Counted from the stretch's first letter, positions 36,066 to 45,357 are shown. The stretch: DNA of 64,000 nt from Actinomycetota bacterium (GCA_020161795.1 JAIUOR010000011.1:30489-94488), one strand, 5' to 3'. Translations and numbers: made by a program. Notes: a model not told the origin generated them from the letters alone.

Positions 36066-37751
36066 GTGACCACTCGTGAACCCAGCGCCGTCGACGCCAT
36101 CGCCGAGGCCTACACCAGCAAGCTCGCCGCCCTCGATCCGTTGTCGGCCACCGAGGCGGGCCTCAAGGGCTACGACCACCTGATGACCGACCTCTCCCCC
36201 GCCGGCCATGCCGAACGGGCGGAACTCCACCGGGCCACCCTGCGGGAACTCGACCAGGCGGCCCCGGTCGACAAGGTGGACGAGGTCACGCTGGCCGCGA
36301 TGCGCGACCGGCTCGGGCTCGCGGTCGAGCTGTTCGAGGCCGGCGAGCACACCGCCGACCTCAACGTCATCTTCTCGCCGTTGCAGAACCTGCGCGACGT
36401 GCTCGATCTGATGCCGACCGAGACCACCGACGACTGGGCCACCATCGCCAGCCGGATGGCGAAGGTGCCCGATGCCGTCCGCGGCTACATCGCGTCGCTG
36501 CGCGAAGGTGTCCGGAACGGGCTGGTGCCGGCCGCCCTGCAGGTGACGGAAGGCATCAAGCAGGCCGAGGAGCTGGCCGACCCGGCCTCCTCCTTCTTCG
36601 TCAGCTTCACCGCCGGTGCTACCCCGGACGGAGCCGCTGCACCGGAATCGCTGGCTCACGACCTGGAGCGGGCCGGACGCGACGCGGCCGCGGCCTACTC
36701 CGAGCTGGCCCGGTTCTTCGCCGACGAACTCGCCCCGCACGCGCCCGCCGCCGATGCCGTGGGACGAGAACGCTACTCCCGCTGGTCGCGCTACTTCGTG
36801 GGCGCCGAGGTCGATCTCGACGAGACCTACGAGTGGGGCCTGGAAGAGCTGCAGCGGATGGCCGACGAACAGGACGCCATCATCGCCGAGATCGCCGGCC
36901 CCGGCGCGACCATCACCGGTGCGATCGCGGTGCTCGACACCGACCCGGCCCGCACGCTGCACGGCAAGGAGGCCCTGCGGGAGTGGATGCAGGTGACCTC
37001 CGACGCGGCGATCACCGCGCTGAACGGCGTCCACTTCGACATCGCCGAGCCGATCCGGCACCTCGAGTGCATGCTCGCGCCGACCGAGAACGGCGGCATC
37101 TACTACACCGGGCCGAGCGACGACTTCTCGCGGCCCGGCCGGATGTGGTGGTCGGTGCCGCCCGGCGTCACCGAGTTCAGCACCTGGCGCGAGAAGACCA
37201 CCGTCTATCACGAAGGCGTGCCCGGCCACCATCTGCAGATCGGCCAGCAGGTGCTGGTGCGCGATCAGCTGAACACCTGGCGCCGGCTGATGCTGTGGAC
37301 CTCCGGTCACGGCGAGGGCTGGGCGCTCTACGCCGAGCGCCTGATGGAGGAGTTCGGCTTCATGGACGATCTCGGCGATCGGCTAGGCCTGCTGGACGGT
37401 CAGCGGATGCGGGCGGCCCGCGTGGTGCTCGACATCGGCGTCCATCTCGGCAAGCCGGCTCCCCAGCGCTGGGGCGGCGGCACCTGGGACGCCGACAAGG
37501 CCTGGGAACTGCTGCGCGCGAACGCCAACATGGACGAGGCGTTCCTGCGCTTCGAGCTGAACCGCTACCTCGGCTGGCCCGGCCAGGCGCCCTCCTACAA
37601 GGTGGGCCAGCGGCTGTGGGAGCGGGCCCGCGCCAGCGCCGAGGCCGCCGCTCGCGCCCGGGGCGAGGAGTTCGACCTGAGGGACTTCCACTCTCGTGCT
37701 CTCAACCTCGGCTCGGTTCCGCTCGCCATCCTGCCGGAAGCCCTGGCCTGA
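36066..37751 (+). CDS. DUF885-family zinc-metallopeptidase-like protein
   Basis: A 561-residue cytoplasmic protein of the DUF885 family. The zinc-binding HEXXH form is seen as VYHEGVPGHHLQIGQ (near residue 380), followed by SGHGEGWALYAERLMEEFG that supplies a further conserved Glu. No signal peptide is found. Members are thought to be peptidases, but substrates are unknown. GTG at 36066 is preceded by a -10 element only 7 bases away, which suggests a leaderless message. Confidence 0.85.
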   Translation: MTTREPSAVDAIAEAYTSKLAALDPLSATEAGLKGYDHLMTDLSPAGHAERAELHRATLRELDQAAPVDKVDEVTLAAMRDRLGLAVELFEAGEHTADLNVIFSPLQNLRDVLDLMPTETTDDWATIASRMAKVPDAVRGYIASLREGVRNGLVPAALQVTEGIKQAEELADPASSFFVSFTAGATPDGAAAPESLAHDLERAGRDAAAAYSELARFFADELAPHAPAADAVGRERYSRWSRYFVGAEVDLDETYEWGLEELQRMADEQDAIIAEIAGPGATITGAIAVLDTDPARTLHGKEALREWMQVTSDAAITALNGVHFDIAEPIRHLECMLAPTENGGIYYTGPSDDFSRPGRMWWSVPPGVTEFSTWREKTTVYHEGVPGHHLQIGQQVLVRDQLNTWRRLMLWTSGHGEGWALYAERLMEEFGFMDDLGDRLGLLDGQRMRAARVVLDIGVHLGKPAPQRWGGGTWDADKAWELLRANANMDEAFLRFELNRYLGWPGQAPSYKVGQRLWERARASAEAAARARGEEFDLRDFHSRALNLGSVPLAILPEALA

Positions 37752-37768
37752 ACCGTCAGATCCTGGCG

Positions 37769-38503
37769 ATGACGTCACCGACACAGGTGTGGGCGCACCG
37801 GGGTGCCAGCGGCTACGCGCCGGAGAACACCCTGCCGGCCTTCGAGCTGGCGCTCGATCAGGGCGCTGAGGGGGTGGAGTTCGACGTCCAGCTCAGCCGG
37901 GACGGAGCACTGGTGGTGATTCACGACGAGACCCTCGATCGCACCACCGACGGCACCGGACGAGTGGTCGGCCACGCCCTCGCCGAACTGCGGGCGCTGG
38001 ATGCCAGCGGCGGCGACGCCGACTACGCCGGTGTGCGCATTCCCACCCTGGACGAGGTGCTGGCGCTGCTGGCACCGCAGCGGCTGCGGATCAACATCGA
38101 GTTGAAGAACTCCGTCGAGCCCTACCCCGGGCTGGAGGAGAAGGTGCTCGCGTCGGTCGCCGAGCACGGGCTCGCCGACCGCGTCGTGCTGTCGTCGTTC
38201 GCGGACGCCAGCGTGCGGCGGCTGCGCGAACTGGCGCCCGAGATCGAACTCGCGATGCTCTACACCAGGCCGGAGGCGCGGCCCTGGCGGCGGGCAACTC
38301 TTCTCGGCGCACAGGGCTTCCATCCGCCGGCGCGACTCGTTCCGGCACGGCTCTGGGTGCGCCTGGCCCACGCCGCCGGCATGGCCGTCCGTCCCTGGAT
38401 CGTCAACAACCCGGCCCAGCTCGCCACGATGTTCCGCTGGCAGGTGGACGCGGTCTTCACCGACACCCCCGACGTCGCCCTCGCCCTGCGTTCGGCGAGC
38501 TAG
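37769..38503 (+). CDS. Glycerophosphodiester phosphodiesterase
   Basis: A 244-residue GDPD-family TIM-barrel enzyme that releases glycerol-3-phosphate from glycerophosphodiesters. Signature pieces are VWAHRGASGYAPENTLPAFELALDQGA, VEFDVQLSRDGALVVIHDETLDRTT, and INIELKN. Catalytic His residues are those in AHRG and VIHDE. It lacks a signal peptide and starts 17 bases after the DUF885 gene, so it may be co-transcribed. It is convergent with the secreted nuclease-like gene. Confidence 0.9.
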   Translation: MTSPTQVWAHRGASGYAPENTLPAFELALDQGAEGVEFDVQLSRDGALVVIHDETLDRTTDGTGRVVGHALAELRALDASGGDADYAGVRIPTLDEVLALLAPQRLRINIELKNSVEPYPGLEEKVLASVAEHGLADRVVLSSFADASVRRLRELAPEIELAMLYTRPEARPWRRATLLGAQGFHPPARLVPARLWVRLAHAAGMAVRPWIVNNPAQLATMFRWQVDAVFTDTPDVALALRSAS

Positions 38504-38515
38504 GCGCCCGGGCCG

Positions 38516-40117
38516 TCACGGAATGACCGTCGTGGCCCGGAGCATGTTGTGGTCGGACGGAATCGTGCCGACGAACTTGCCGGCCTTGTCGACCTTCACC
38601 ACGGTCTCCCACTCCGACACCCGGATACCACGGGTGACCCAGATGTAGTCGATGTAGATGCCGTTGACCATGGTCTTCTTGGCGAGAGCCACCCGCTCCC
38701 AATTGTTGTGGCTGGAGTACTGGGTGTTGATCCGCTTCCCGACGGTCGCCCCGGGCGCTTCCTTCGTCGACAGGTAGGTGTTGCCCAACGGATCGACGTA
38801 GCCGGCCCCCACCATCCGGTCGTAGGGCACGTTGCCGCCGTCCGTCCACTTGTGGGAATTGAAATCGCCGACGACGTAGGTGGGCAGCTTCTTGGGGTTC
38901 TGGTCCTTGATCGCGGCGAGGATCGTGTCCATCTGCTTCTTGCGAATGCTCTTGATCGCAGCGGTCTTGCCCGGGTCGAGGTGGACGTTGACGAAGAAGA
39001 ACTCCTTGCCACTCGCCTTGTGGCGGAAGATCGCCCACTCGACGTAGCGGTGTTCCTCCATGCGGGTCTTGGTGCTGGGGGTCTTCTTCGAGCCCTGCTT
39101 CAGCAAGGTCAGCGTGGCGGCGTTGTAGACGATCTTCTGGCTGTTGGCCGCACCCTGGTACTTGTACTTGCACTTGTACGGCGACGTCGCGTCCACGCAG
39201 TTGTAGCGCGCGGTGTTCGCCAGCTTGTAGGGAAGCCCCAGCCGGTTCACCAGGTCTTCGGCCTGGCTGAGGTCGGCGCTGCCCAGCTTGCCCTGGGATG
39301 CCTCCTGGAACCCGATCACATCCGGCTTCTGCGCCGTGACCGCCGCGGCCACCGCTGAGCGCCGTTCCGACCACGGATGGGTCTTGGCATCCCTCGTCTT
39401 CGAGCCCACGTTGTAGCTGACCACGCGGATGGTCGCGGGGCCGCCCTTCGCCGTCGGCGCATAGACGGCGGTGCCGAGTTGGATCGGGGGTGAGGCGGCG
39501 CTGCGGAGCTTCTTCTTCGAGGTCACCACCTGAACGCGTGCGTAGTAGCGGGTGCCGTCCAGCAGGTACTTGATGGTCTTGCTGGTGCCCTTGACGTAGT
39601 AGCGCTCGGCGTTGGAGAAGTCGCTGCGGGTGGCGATCGAGACCAGGTAGCGCTTCTGGGAGCTACGGCTCTTCCAGGAGAGCGTCACGCTGTCGGCCGT
39701 CACCTTGCTGGCTGACAGCCCCGCCGGCGCCAGGTACTTGTAGTCGGCCTTGTTCTTCGCCGTCTTGACCTTCAGCTTCTTCGAGATGACCTTGCCCGAC
39801 GGGGTCGCCGCGGTGACCCGGATGTAGTAGGTCTTCTTCGACTTCAGTTTCTTGATCTCGATGGAGGGCTTGGCCGAGGTCTTGCGCTTGGCCTTCTTCA
39901 TCGTCTTCGACGTGGCGTATTCGACCTGGTAGCTGGTGGCACCGGGTACCGCGCTCCATTGGAGCGCGAGCGCGTTCTTGCTTGCTGAAACCAGCTTCAA
40001 CCCGTCGAGCGTCGCGGCGTTCGCAGGCGTCGCGGGGACCACTCCGAGGGCGAGCGCCAGAGCGAGCAGAACTCCGAGCAGCCGAAGATAACCGTGCTTT
40101 AGGGGGGATTTAGGCAC
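38516..40117 (-). CDS. Secreted FN3 / endonuclease-exonuclease-phosphatase family protein
   Basis: A 533-residue protein with a signal peptide (ending ATPANA, about residue 33), two fibronectin type III repeats (about 35-120 and 130-215, rich in Lys) and a DNase I-like EEP domain (about 230-533). Catalytic elements are intact: GFQEAS (metal Glu), VNVHLDPG, VGDFNSHKW and SDHNML. It may cleave nucleic acids or phosphodiesters outside the cell. The start is GTG at 40117, with a -10-like TACACT (40124-40129) 6 bases upstream and a -35-like TTCGAC 18 bases further, so it is likely leaderless. Confidence 0.84.
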   Translation of the reverse strand: MPKSPLKHGYLRLLGVLLALALALGVVPATPANAATLDGLKLVSASKNALALQWSAVPGATSYQVEYATSKTMKKAKRKTSAKPSIEIKKLKSKKTYYIRVTAATPSGKVISKKLKVKTAKNKADYKYLAPAGLSASKVTADSVTLSWKSRSSQKRYLVSIATRSDFSNAERYYVKGTSKTIKYLLDGTRYYARVQVVTSKKKLRSAASPPIQLGTAVYAPTAKGGPATIRVVSYNVGSKTRDAKTHPWSERRSAVAAAVTAQKPDVIGFQEASQGKLGSADLSQAEDLVNRLGLPYKLANTARYNCVDATSPYKCKYKYQGAANSQKIVYNAATLTLLKQGSKKTPSTKTRMEEHRYVEWAIFRHKASGKEFFFVNVHLDPGKTAAIKSIRKKQMDTILAAIKDQNPKKLPTYVVGDFNSHKWTDGGNVPYDRMVGAGYVDPLGNTYLSTKEAPGATVGKRINTQYSSHNNWERVALAKKTMVNGIYIDYIWVTRGIRVSEWETVVKVDKAGKFVGTIPSDHNMLRATTVIP

Positions 40118-40232
40118 ACAGGGAGTGTAAATGACCTTGTCGCGTCAGTCGAATTGCCCCCGGCGCGCGCAACCGGTACGGGGTCGAACCGGAGGTGCAG
40201 CCAACCACGCGTGCGATGACGGCCGCGATAGG

Positions 40233-41849
40233 TCACGGAATGACCGTGGTGGCCCGGAGCATGTTGTGGTCGGACGGAATCGTGCCGATGAACCGGCCGG
40301 CCTTGTCGACCTTCACCACGGTCTCCCACTCCGGCACCCGGATACCGCGCGTGACCCAGATGTAGTCGATGTAGACGCCGTTGACCCACCCCTGCTTGAC
40401 AGGAGCATCCCGCATCCAGTCATTGTGGCTGGAGTACTCGGTGTTGATCCGCTTCTCCACGATCGCGCCCGGCGCGTCATAGGTCGACCAGTAGGCGTTG
40501 CCCAGCGGATCGACGAACCCCGCCTTGACCATCAGGTCGTAGGGGACGTTGGCCGGTTCGGTCCGCTTGTGGGAGTTGAAATCACCGACGACGTAGGCGG
40601 GCAGCTTCTGCGGGTTCTCGTTCCTGATCACCGCCAGTATCTGCTCCATCTGCGTCTTGCGGATCGCGGTGGTCTTGGCGTCCTTGCCAGGATCGAGGTG
40701 GACGTTCACGAAGAAGAACTTCTTGCCCGTCACCTTGTGACGGAAGATCGCCCACTCGACGTAGCGGTGCTCTTCCATCTTGGTCTTGGTGCTGGCGGTC
40801 TTCTTCGAGCCCTGCTTCAGCAGGGTCAGCGTCGCGGAGTTGTAGACGATCTTCTGGCTGTTGGCCGCGCCCTGATCCTTCGCCTTGCACTTGTACGGCG
40901 TCAGCGGGTTGACGCAGTTGTACCGCGCGGTGTTGGCGAGCTTGTAGCCCGAACCCAGATCCTTGACCAGTTGTTCGGCCTGGCTGATGTTCGCCTTCTG
41001 ATCCTCCAGCCTGCCCTGGGAGACTTCCTGGAAGCCGATCACGTCGGGGGCCTGATCCTTCACCGCCTTGGCCACGAGTGGCCGGCGCGCCGGCCACGGG
41101 TGACCCTCTTTGGCGGTCTGCTTCGGCGTCCCGACGTTGTAGCTGACCACCTTAATGGTGGCGCTGCCACCGGTGCCCCGGTAGGGCGCGGTGCGCAACT
41201 TGATCGTCGGCGACAGACCGCTGCGCGGCTTCTTCTTCGAGGTGACCACCCGGATGCGCACGTAGTAGGTGGTGTCGTCGGTCAGGTTCGCCACGGTCTT
41301 GCTGGTGCCCTTGACGTAGAACACCTGTGCGTCGGCGAACGAACTCCTGGTGGCGATCGAGACCTAGTAGCGCAGGCCGGAGGCACGGCTCTTCCAACTC
41401 AGCTTCACGCTCTCGGAGGCCGGTTCTCCTGCCTTCAGCCCCGTTGGAGCGAGGTACGTGGCGGCGGTGCTCTTCTTCTTGGTCTTGACCTTCAGCTTGC
41501 TGGACGCCGGGGTCTGCCCTCGCGCGGTCTTGGCGGTCACCCGCACGTAGTAGGTCTTCTTCGCCTTGAGCTTGGTGATCTCGACATAGGGCTGGGTCGA
41601 CGTCTTGCTCTTGGCAGACTTCATCGACTTCGCCGTCGAGTACTCGACCTGATAGCTGATCGCGTCCGGGACGGGGGTCCACGCGACTGCCAGCGCGTTC
41701 TTGCTGGCCGAGACCAGCGTCAAGCCGGTGGGTGCTGCGGGTGCGGCTGCCGCGGCGGCCGGGGCCGCCAACACCGCCAAAGCCACTGCCAGAACGGCTA
41801 TCAGGCCCACCAGCCTGCGTGGGCCAGAGGTCGATGCGGTCGTCGGCAC
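40233..41849 (-). pseudogene. Amber-interrupted tandem copy of the FN3/EEP protein
   Basis: This is a paralogue of the downstream gene with the same order: signal peptide, two FN3 repeats, EEP domain. A TAG codon (41364-41366) lies in the second FN3 repeat, where the intact copy has Leu in KRYLVSIATRSDF. The frame is open on both sides, and the EEP catalytic motifs (GFQEVS, GDFNSHK, SDHNML) are kept. A single base change from TTG to TAG explains it. It could be a recent pseudogene, a sequencing error, or a case of readthrough. The GTG at 41849 is preferred as start because a -10-like TATGCT ends 7 bases upstream; an ATG at 41861 is in frame too. Confidence 0.8.
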
Positions 41850-41856
41850 GGCGCTG

Positions 41857-41883
41857 AGCATAGCCGGAGGTCACAGACCTCCG
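41857..41883 (-). promoter_or_regulatory. Promoter with palindrome upstream of the interrupted FN3/EEP gene
   Basis: On the minus strand TATGCT (41857-41862) ends 7 bases before GTG 41849. Immediately upstream is the perfect inverted repeat CGGAGGTC-ACA-GACCTCCG (41865-41883), filling the spacer between -10 and -35. A protein bound there would block the promoter. Confidence 0.45.
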
Positions 41884-42016
41884 TATACGCACTCTTGCCT
41901 GCGAACTGCCTCCACTCACCTGCATGCCACGGTCACCGGACGAGCAGCTCAACCCGCCACGCATTTGCGTCGCGGATCCCGCAGCCGCCCGCATGCTCCG
42001 AGCCGGTGGCACGAGC

Positions 42017-42055
42017 CCGAAGGGCCGGCCCGGGACGACCGGGCCGGCCCTTCGG
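42017..42055 (-). terminator. Strong hairpin at the end of the dhaK operon
   Basis: A perfect 16-bp GC-rich stem (CCGAAGGGCCGGCCCG / CGGGCCGGCCCTTCGG) with a 7-base loop begins 8 bases after the dhaK stop codon. No T-tract follows, which is usual for actinobacterial terminators. Confidence 0.8.
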
Positions 42056-42062
42056 TAGTGGC

Positions 42063-43058
42063 TCAGAAGATCCGGTTCACGATGGACGCGGGCGCGGCCA
42101 GCAGTTCCTCGATCTCGTCGTCCAGCTTCACAAGGGTGATCGACGCGCCGGCCATCTCCAGGCTGGTGCAGTACTCGCCGACGTAGCTGCGGGCGATCTC
42201 GATGCCCTGGGCCTGCAGCTTCTTGGCCGCGATGCCGTAGAGCAGGTACAGCTCGCTGATCGGCGTGCCGCCCAGGCCGTTGACCATCAGGGCCACCCGG
42301 TCGCCGGAGACGAAGGGCAGGTCGGGGACGATCGCACCGAGCAGTTCGTCCACGATCTCGTCCGCGCTGACCAGCTTGGCGCGACGGCGTCCGGGCTCAC
42401 CGTGGATGCCGACGCCGACCTCCATCTCGTCCTCGCCCAGCTCGAACAGCGGGGTGCCCTTGGCCGGCGGGGTGCAGGCGGTGAGCGCGATGCCCATGGT
42501 GCGGGTGACCGAGTTGATCTTCTCGCCGACCCGGTAGACCTCGTCGATGTCGGCGCCCTGCTCGGACTTCGCGCCGACGCCCTTGATGACGAAGAAGTTG
42601 CCCGCCACGCCGCGGCGTCCGACCGTCCAGGTGGAATCCTGCACGGCGACATCGTCGTTGATGAAGAGGGTCTTCACCTTGATGCCGTCGGCGTCGGCCA
42701 GTTCGGCGGCCATGTCGAAGGCCATCCGGTCGCCGGTGTAGTTGTTGACCAGCAGCAGCACGCCCTTGTCGGAGGCCACCCGCTTGGCGGTCTCGTAGAC
42801 GTAGTCGGCCGGCGGGGCGGCGAACACGTCGCCCGGGCAGGCGGCGTCCAGCATGCCGGGGCCAACCACCATGACGTGGGCGGGTTCGTGGCCGGAGCCG
42901 GAGCCCTGGACGATGCTGACCTTGTCGTTGCTCGGGGCGTCGGAACGCATGATCAGGTTGTACTCGGGCACGTAGACGATGGTGTCCGGGTTGGCCAGGG
43001 CGATGCCCTCGAGCATCTCGGGTACGAACTGCTTGGGATCGTTGACGAACTTCTTCAT
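42063..43058 (-). CDS. dhaK: Dihydroxyacetone kinase subunit DhaK
   Basis: A 331-residue substrate-binding subunit of dihydroxyacetone (or related ketose) kinase. It contains the glycine motif SIVQGSGSGHEPAHVMVVGPGMLDAACPGDVFAAP with the histidine that binds the substrate covalently, and the LLLVNNYTGDRMAFDMAAE and INDDVAV segments. It lies at the end of the aldolase-HAD-dhaL-dhaK operon, 34 bases after dhaL. No DhaM phosphotransfer protein is seen nearby, so ATP may be the phosphate donor. Erythrulose or another short ketose is also possible as substrate. Confidence 0.92.
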   Translation of the reverse strand: MKKFVNDPKQFVPEMLEGIALANPDTIVYVPEYNLIMRSDAPSNDKVSIVQGSGSGHEPAHVMVVGPGMLDAACPGDVFAAPPADYVYETAKRVASDKGVLLLVNNYTGDRMAFDMAAELADADGIKVKTLFINDDVAVQDSTWTVGRRGVAGNFFVIKGVGAKSEQGADIDEVYRVGEKINSVTRTMGIALTACTPPAKGTPLFELGEDEMEVGVGIHGEPGRRRAKLVSADEIVDELLGAIVPDLPFVSGDRVALMVNGLGGTPISELYLLYGIAAKKLQAQGIEIARSYVGEYCTSLEMAGASITLVKLDDEIEELLAAPASIVNRIF

Positions 43059-43092
43059 GGCTCTCCCTTGAGTGGTGTGGATGAGTTGTCGG

Positions 43093-43725
43093 CTATTCGG
43101 GCCAGGTGGCGGCCAGGGCTTCGAGCAGGACGGCGATCGCGGTGGCACCGGCATCCACCGAGCCGATCGAGCGCTCGCCGGTGTACGCGGCCCGGCCGCG
43201 CATCGCCTGGAGGTTGGCGGTGGCGTCGGCGGTCTCGCGCGCCGTGACGGCCATCGCCTTGACGATCTCGGCGCGGGACGAGCCCTTCGCGAGTTCGGCT
43301 TCGAGCGTGTCGATCGCCGGGACGAGGGAGTCGAGCAGCGTCTTCTCGCCCAACTCAGCCCCGCCACGGGCCTTGATCCCTTCGACCGCGGCTCGCAGGG
43401 CGCGCACCAGGTCGGCGCCGTCGAAGGTCTCGTTTCCCTTCAGCTGGCCGCCGGTGCGCAGGAAGGCGGTGCCCCAGATCGGACCCGACGTACCACCGAT
43501 CCGGCTGGAGATCGTCATGGCGACCTTCTGCAGGAAGACGCCCGGATCCGTCCGGTCGAAGCTGTCCCACTGGTCGACGACGATCTCGAAGCCGCGGGCC
43601 AGCGAGTAACCGAAGTCACCGTCGCCGACCACCGCGTCCAGTTCCCCGAAGTAGGTCTCGTTGGCCAGGATCGTCTCGGAGATCTGGCGGACGACGAACT
43701 CGGTGTCGGCAAGGGTTCCGCTCAT
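43093..43725 (-). CDS. dhaL: Dihydroxyacetone kinase subunit DhaL
   Basis: A 210-residue nucleotide-binding subunit that phosphorylates the ketose held by DhaK. The Mg-ADP-binding motif ELDAVVGDGDFGYSLARGFE is intact with its aspartates, followed by GGTSGPIWGTAFLR and the C-terminal YTGERSIGSVDAGATA. The length fits free-standing DhaL. It overlaps the HAD gene stop by four bases, so the two are coupled. Confidence 0.92.
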   Translation of the reverse strand: MSGTLADTEFVVRQISETILANETYFGELDAVVGDGDFGYSLARGFEIVVDQWDSFDRTDPGVFLQKVAMTISSRIGGTSGPIWGTAFLRTGGQLKGNETFDGADLVRALRAAVEGIKARGGAELGEKTLLDSLVPAIDTLEAELAKGSSRAEIVKAMAVTARETADATANLQAMRGRAAYTGERSIGSVDAGATAIAVLLEALAATWPE

Positions 43726-44498
43726 AGGTTGTGCTCCTTCGCAATCAGGGCGGTCAGGTCGGCGAGGGTGAGGTGGCCGGCAGGCGTGATGCCGGCCGGG
43801 CTGGCGATGACGGTGGGCGGCGCGTCCGGGTCACCGAGGTCACTGAGGATCAGCGCGGCACCGGTGAAGTCGTCCTCGGCGGTGAAGCTGCTGACCGTGA
43901 CCACCGTGGTGAGACCGGCTGCCGTGGCGGCGGCGACACCGATGCCGGAGTCCTCCACCACCGCGCACTCGTCCGGATCGAGGCGCAGATCCTCCAGCAC
44001 CTTCAGGTAGATGTCGGGGGCGGGCTTCTTCGCCCGCACGATGTCACCGGCGAAGACGTGGACCTGGTCGTAGCTCGCGTCCCCGGCGACGTGCCGCAGC
44101 ACGGCCCGGACGCTCGGCTCGGCCGAGGTGGAGGCGACCGCGACCGTCCAGCCGGCGACCAGCGCATCGGCGATGATCCGGCGGATGCCCGGGCGGCCCG
44201 GCAGCAGGCCCTCCGCCACCCGTTCGGTGAACAGGGCGGTCTTGCGGAGGTGAAGCTGCTTGATCCAGTCGGCGCGTTCTACTTCTGTAGAGACTCCAAT
44301 GGTCGCGTCCAGCTCCGGGGTGAAGACGGAGGCGATCCGCTCCTTCCCGCCACCGATCTTGAGCTTCTCGGCGTAGTCGGATTCGCTCCAGACGACCGGC
44401 AGCCCGGCCTCGGCGAAGGCCGCGTTGAAGGCCGGGAGGTGGCCGTCCCGCTCGGTATCGGCCAGGACGCCGTCGCAGTCGAAGATCAGGGCCGGCAT
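43722..44498 (-). CDS. HAD-superfamily hydrolase, CbbY/phosphoglycolate phosphatase-like
   Basis: A 258-residue HAD phosphatase of the beta-phosphoglucomutase/CbbY-like group. Motif I is ALIFDCDGVLADTERDGH, motif II VASTSAEPS, motif III the Lys in RAKKPAPDIY, and motif IV CAVVEDSGIGVAAATAAG. The ATG at 44498 directly follows the aldolase stop codon; an ATG at 44516 would overlap that gene. It sits between aldolase and DhaL and probably removes phosphate from a sugar or damaged metabolite of the same pathway. The substrate is unknown. Confidence 0.85.
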   Translation of the reverse strand: MPALIFDCDGVLADTERDGHLPAFNAAFAEAGLPVVWSESDYAEKLKIGGGKERIASVFTPELDATIGVSTEVERADWIKQLHLRKTALFTERVAEGLLPGRPGIRRIIADALVAGWTVAVASTSAEPSVRAVLRHVAGDASYDQVHVFAGDIVRAKKPAPDIYLKVLEDLRLDPDECAVVEDSGIGVAAATAAGLTTVVTVSSFTAEDDFTGAALILSDLGDPDAPPTVIASPAGITPAGHLTLADLTALIAKEHNL

Positions 44499-44499
44499 G

Positions 44500-45357
44500 T
44501 CAGGCCTTTCCGGCACTGCCGAAGACCTCGGCGTAGCCCTTGGTCAGATCGCGGATGTCGGCCGCCACCACCTTGAACAACGACGGCGGATCCCACTTGT
44601 CGGCTGCCTCGGCCTCCTTGAGGTAGGCCAGGCTCGACTGCATGAACCGCTCTTTCAGCGCGGTGGAGATGTTGACCTTCGCGCAGCCGCGGGCGATCAG
44701 ATCCTGGAACTGCTCGTTCGACAGCCCCGAGCCGCCGTGCAGCGCCATCGGGATCGGGTGGGCGGCCACCAGGTCGGTGACCCGCTGGAAGTCGAGGATC
44801 GGGGCGCGCTTGTAGCGTCCGTGGGCGTTGCCGATGGCGGGCGCGAACACGTCCACCCCGGTCTCACGCAGGTAGGTGAGGGTGACCTCGGCGGTCTGCT
44901 GGCGGGATTCCTCGTCCGAGCCGACCCCGTCCTCCTGGCCGGTGATCGACTCGATCTCGCCCTCGACGTGGGCGCCGTACCGGCGGGCCTCGGCGACCAC
45001 CTCGACGGTCTGCCGCTGGTTCTCCTCGACCGGCAGCAGGCTCGCATCGAAGAGGACGGAGTTCCAGCCCTCGGCCAGGCAGTCGGAGATCACCTGCCGT
45101 TCCGGGCAGTGGTCGAGATGGAGGCAGGCGGGTACTTCGATGCCGCGGGTCATCGCCTCCCACATCGCGTAGAGCACGTGGGCTCCGATGGTCTTCACGG
45201 TCTTCACCGAGGTCTGCACGATGATCGGCGAGCGGGCCTCGACGGCACCGGCCAGCACGTTCTCCATGGTGAGGTCGTTGACGATGTTGATGGCGGGTAC
45301 GCCGTAGCGCTGCTCGAAGGCGGGTTTCAGGATGTCGGCCAAAGATGTGACGGGCAC
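44500..45357 (-). CDS. Class II ketose-bisphosphate aldolase
   Basis: A 285-residue zinc-dependent class II aldolase of the fructose/tagatose-bisphosphate family. It shows the zinc-ligand motif PACLHLDHCPE, GWNSVLFDAS, GAHVEGEIESITGQEDG, FAPAIGNAHG, and the phosphate-binding MALHGGSGLSNEQFQ and KVNISTAL. GTG at 45357 is preferred as it follows GGAGAGAGG; a TTG at 45372 is also in frame. As first gene of an operon with DhaLK it probably cleaves or forms a ketose phosphate with dihydroxyacetone phosphate as one partner. The exact sugar is unknown. Confidence 0.87.
   Translation of the reverse strand: MPVTSLADILKPAFEQRYGVPAINIVNDLTMENVLAGAVEARSPIIVQTSVKTVKTIGAHVLYAMWEAMTRGIEVPACLHLDHCPERQVISDCLAEGWNSVLFDASLLPVEENQRQTVEVVAEARRYGAHVEGEIESITGQEDGVGSDEESRQQTAEVTLTYLRETGVDVFAPAIGNAHGRYKRAPILDFQRVTDLVAAHPIPMALHGGSGLSNEQFQDLIARGCAKVNISTALKERFMQSSLAYLKEAEAADKWDPPSLFKVVAADIRDLTKGYAEVFGSAGKA

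Noticed and set aside
40233..41324. Separate gene beginning at GTG 41324
   Set aside because: It is the part of the interrupted FN3/EEP gene after the amber codon. It lacks a signal peptide and a ribosome-binding site, so it is described as part of the pseudogene.
40131..43247. A 1038-codon plus-strand open frame
   Set aside because: It is antisense to the FN3/EEP, dhaK and dhaL genes and has low-complexity composition typical of high-GC shadow frames.
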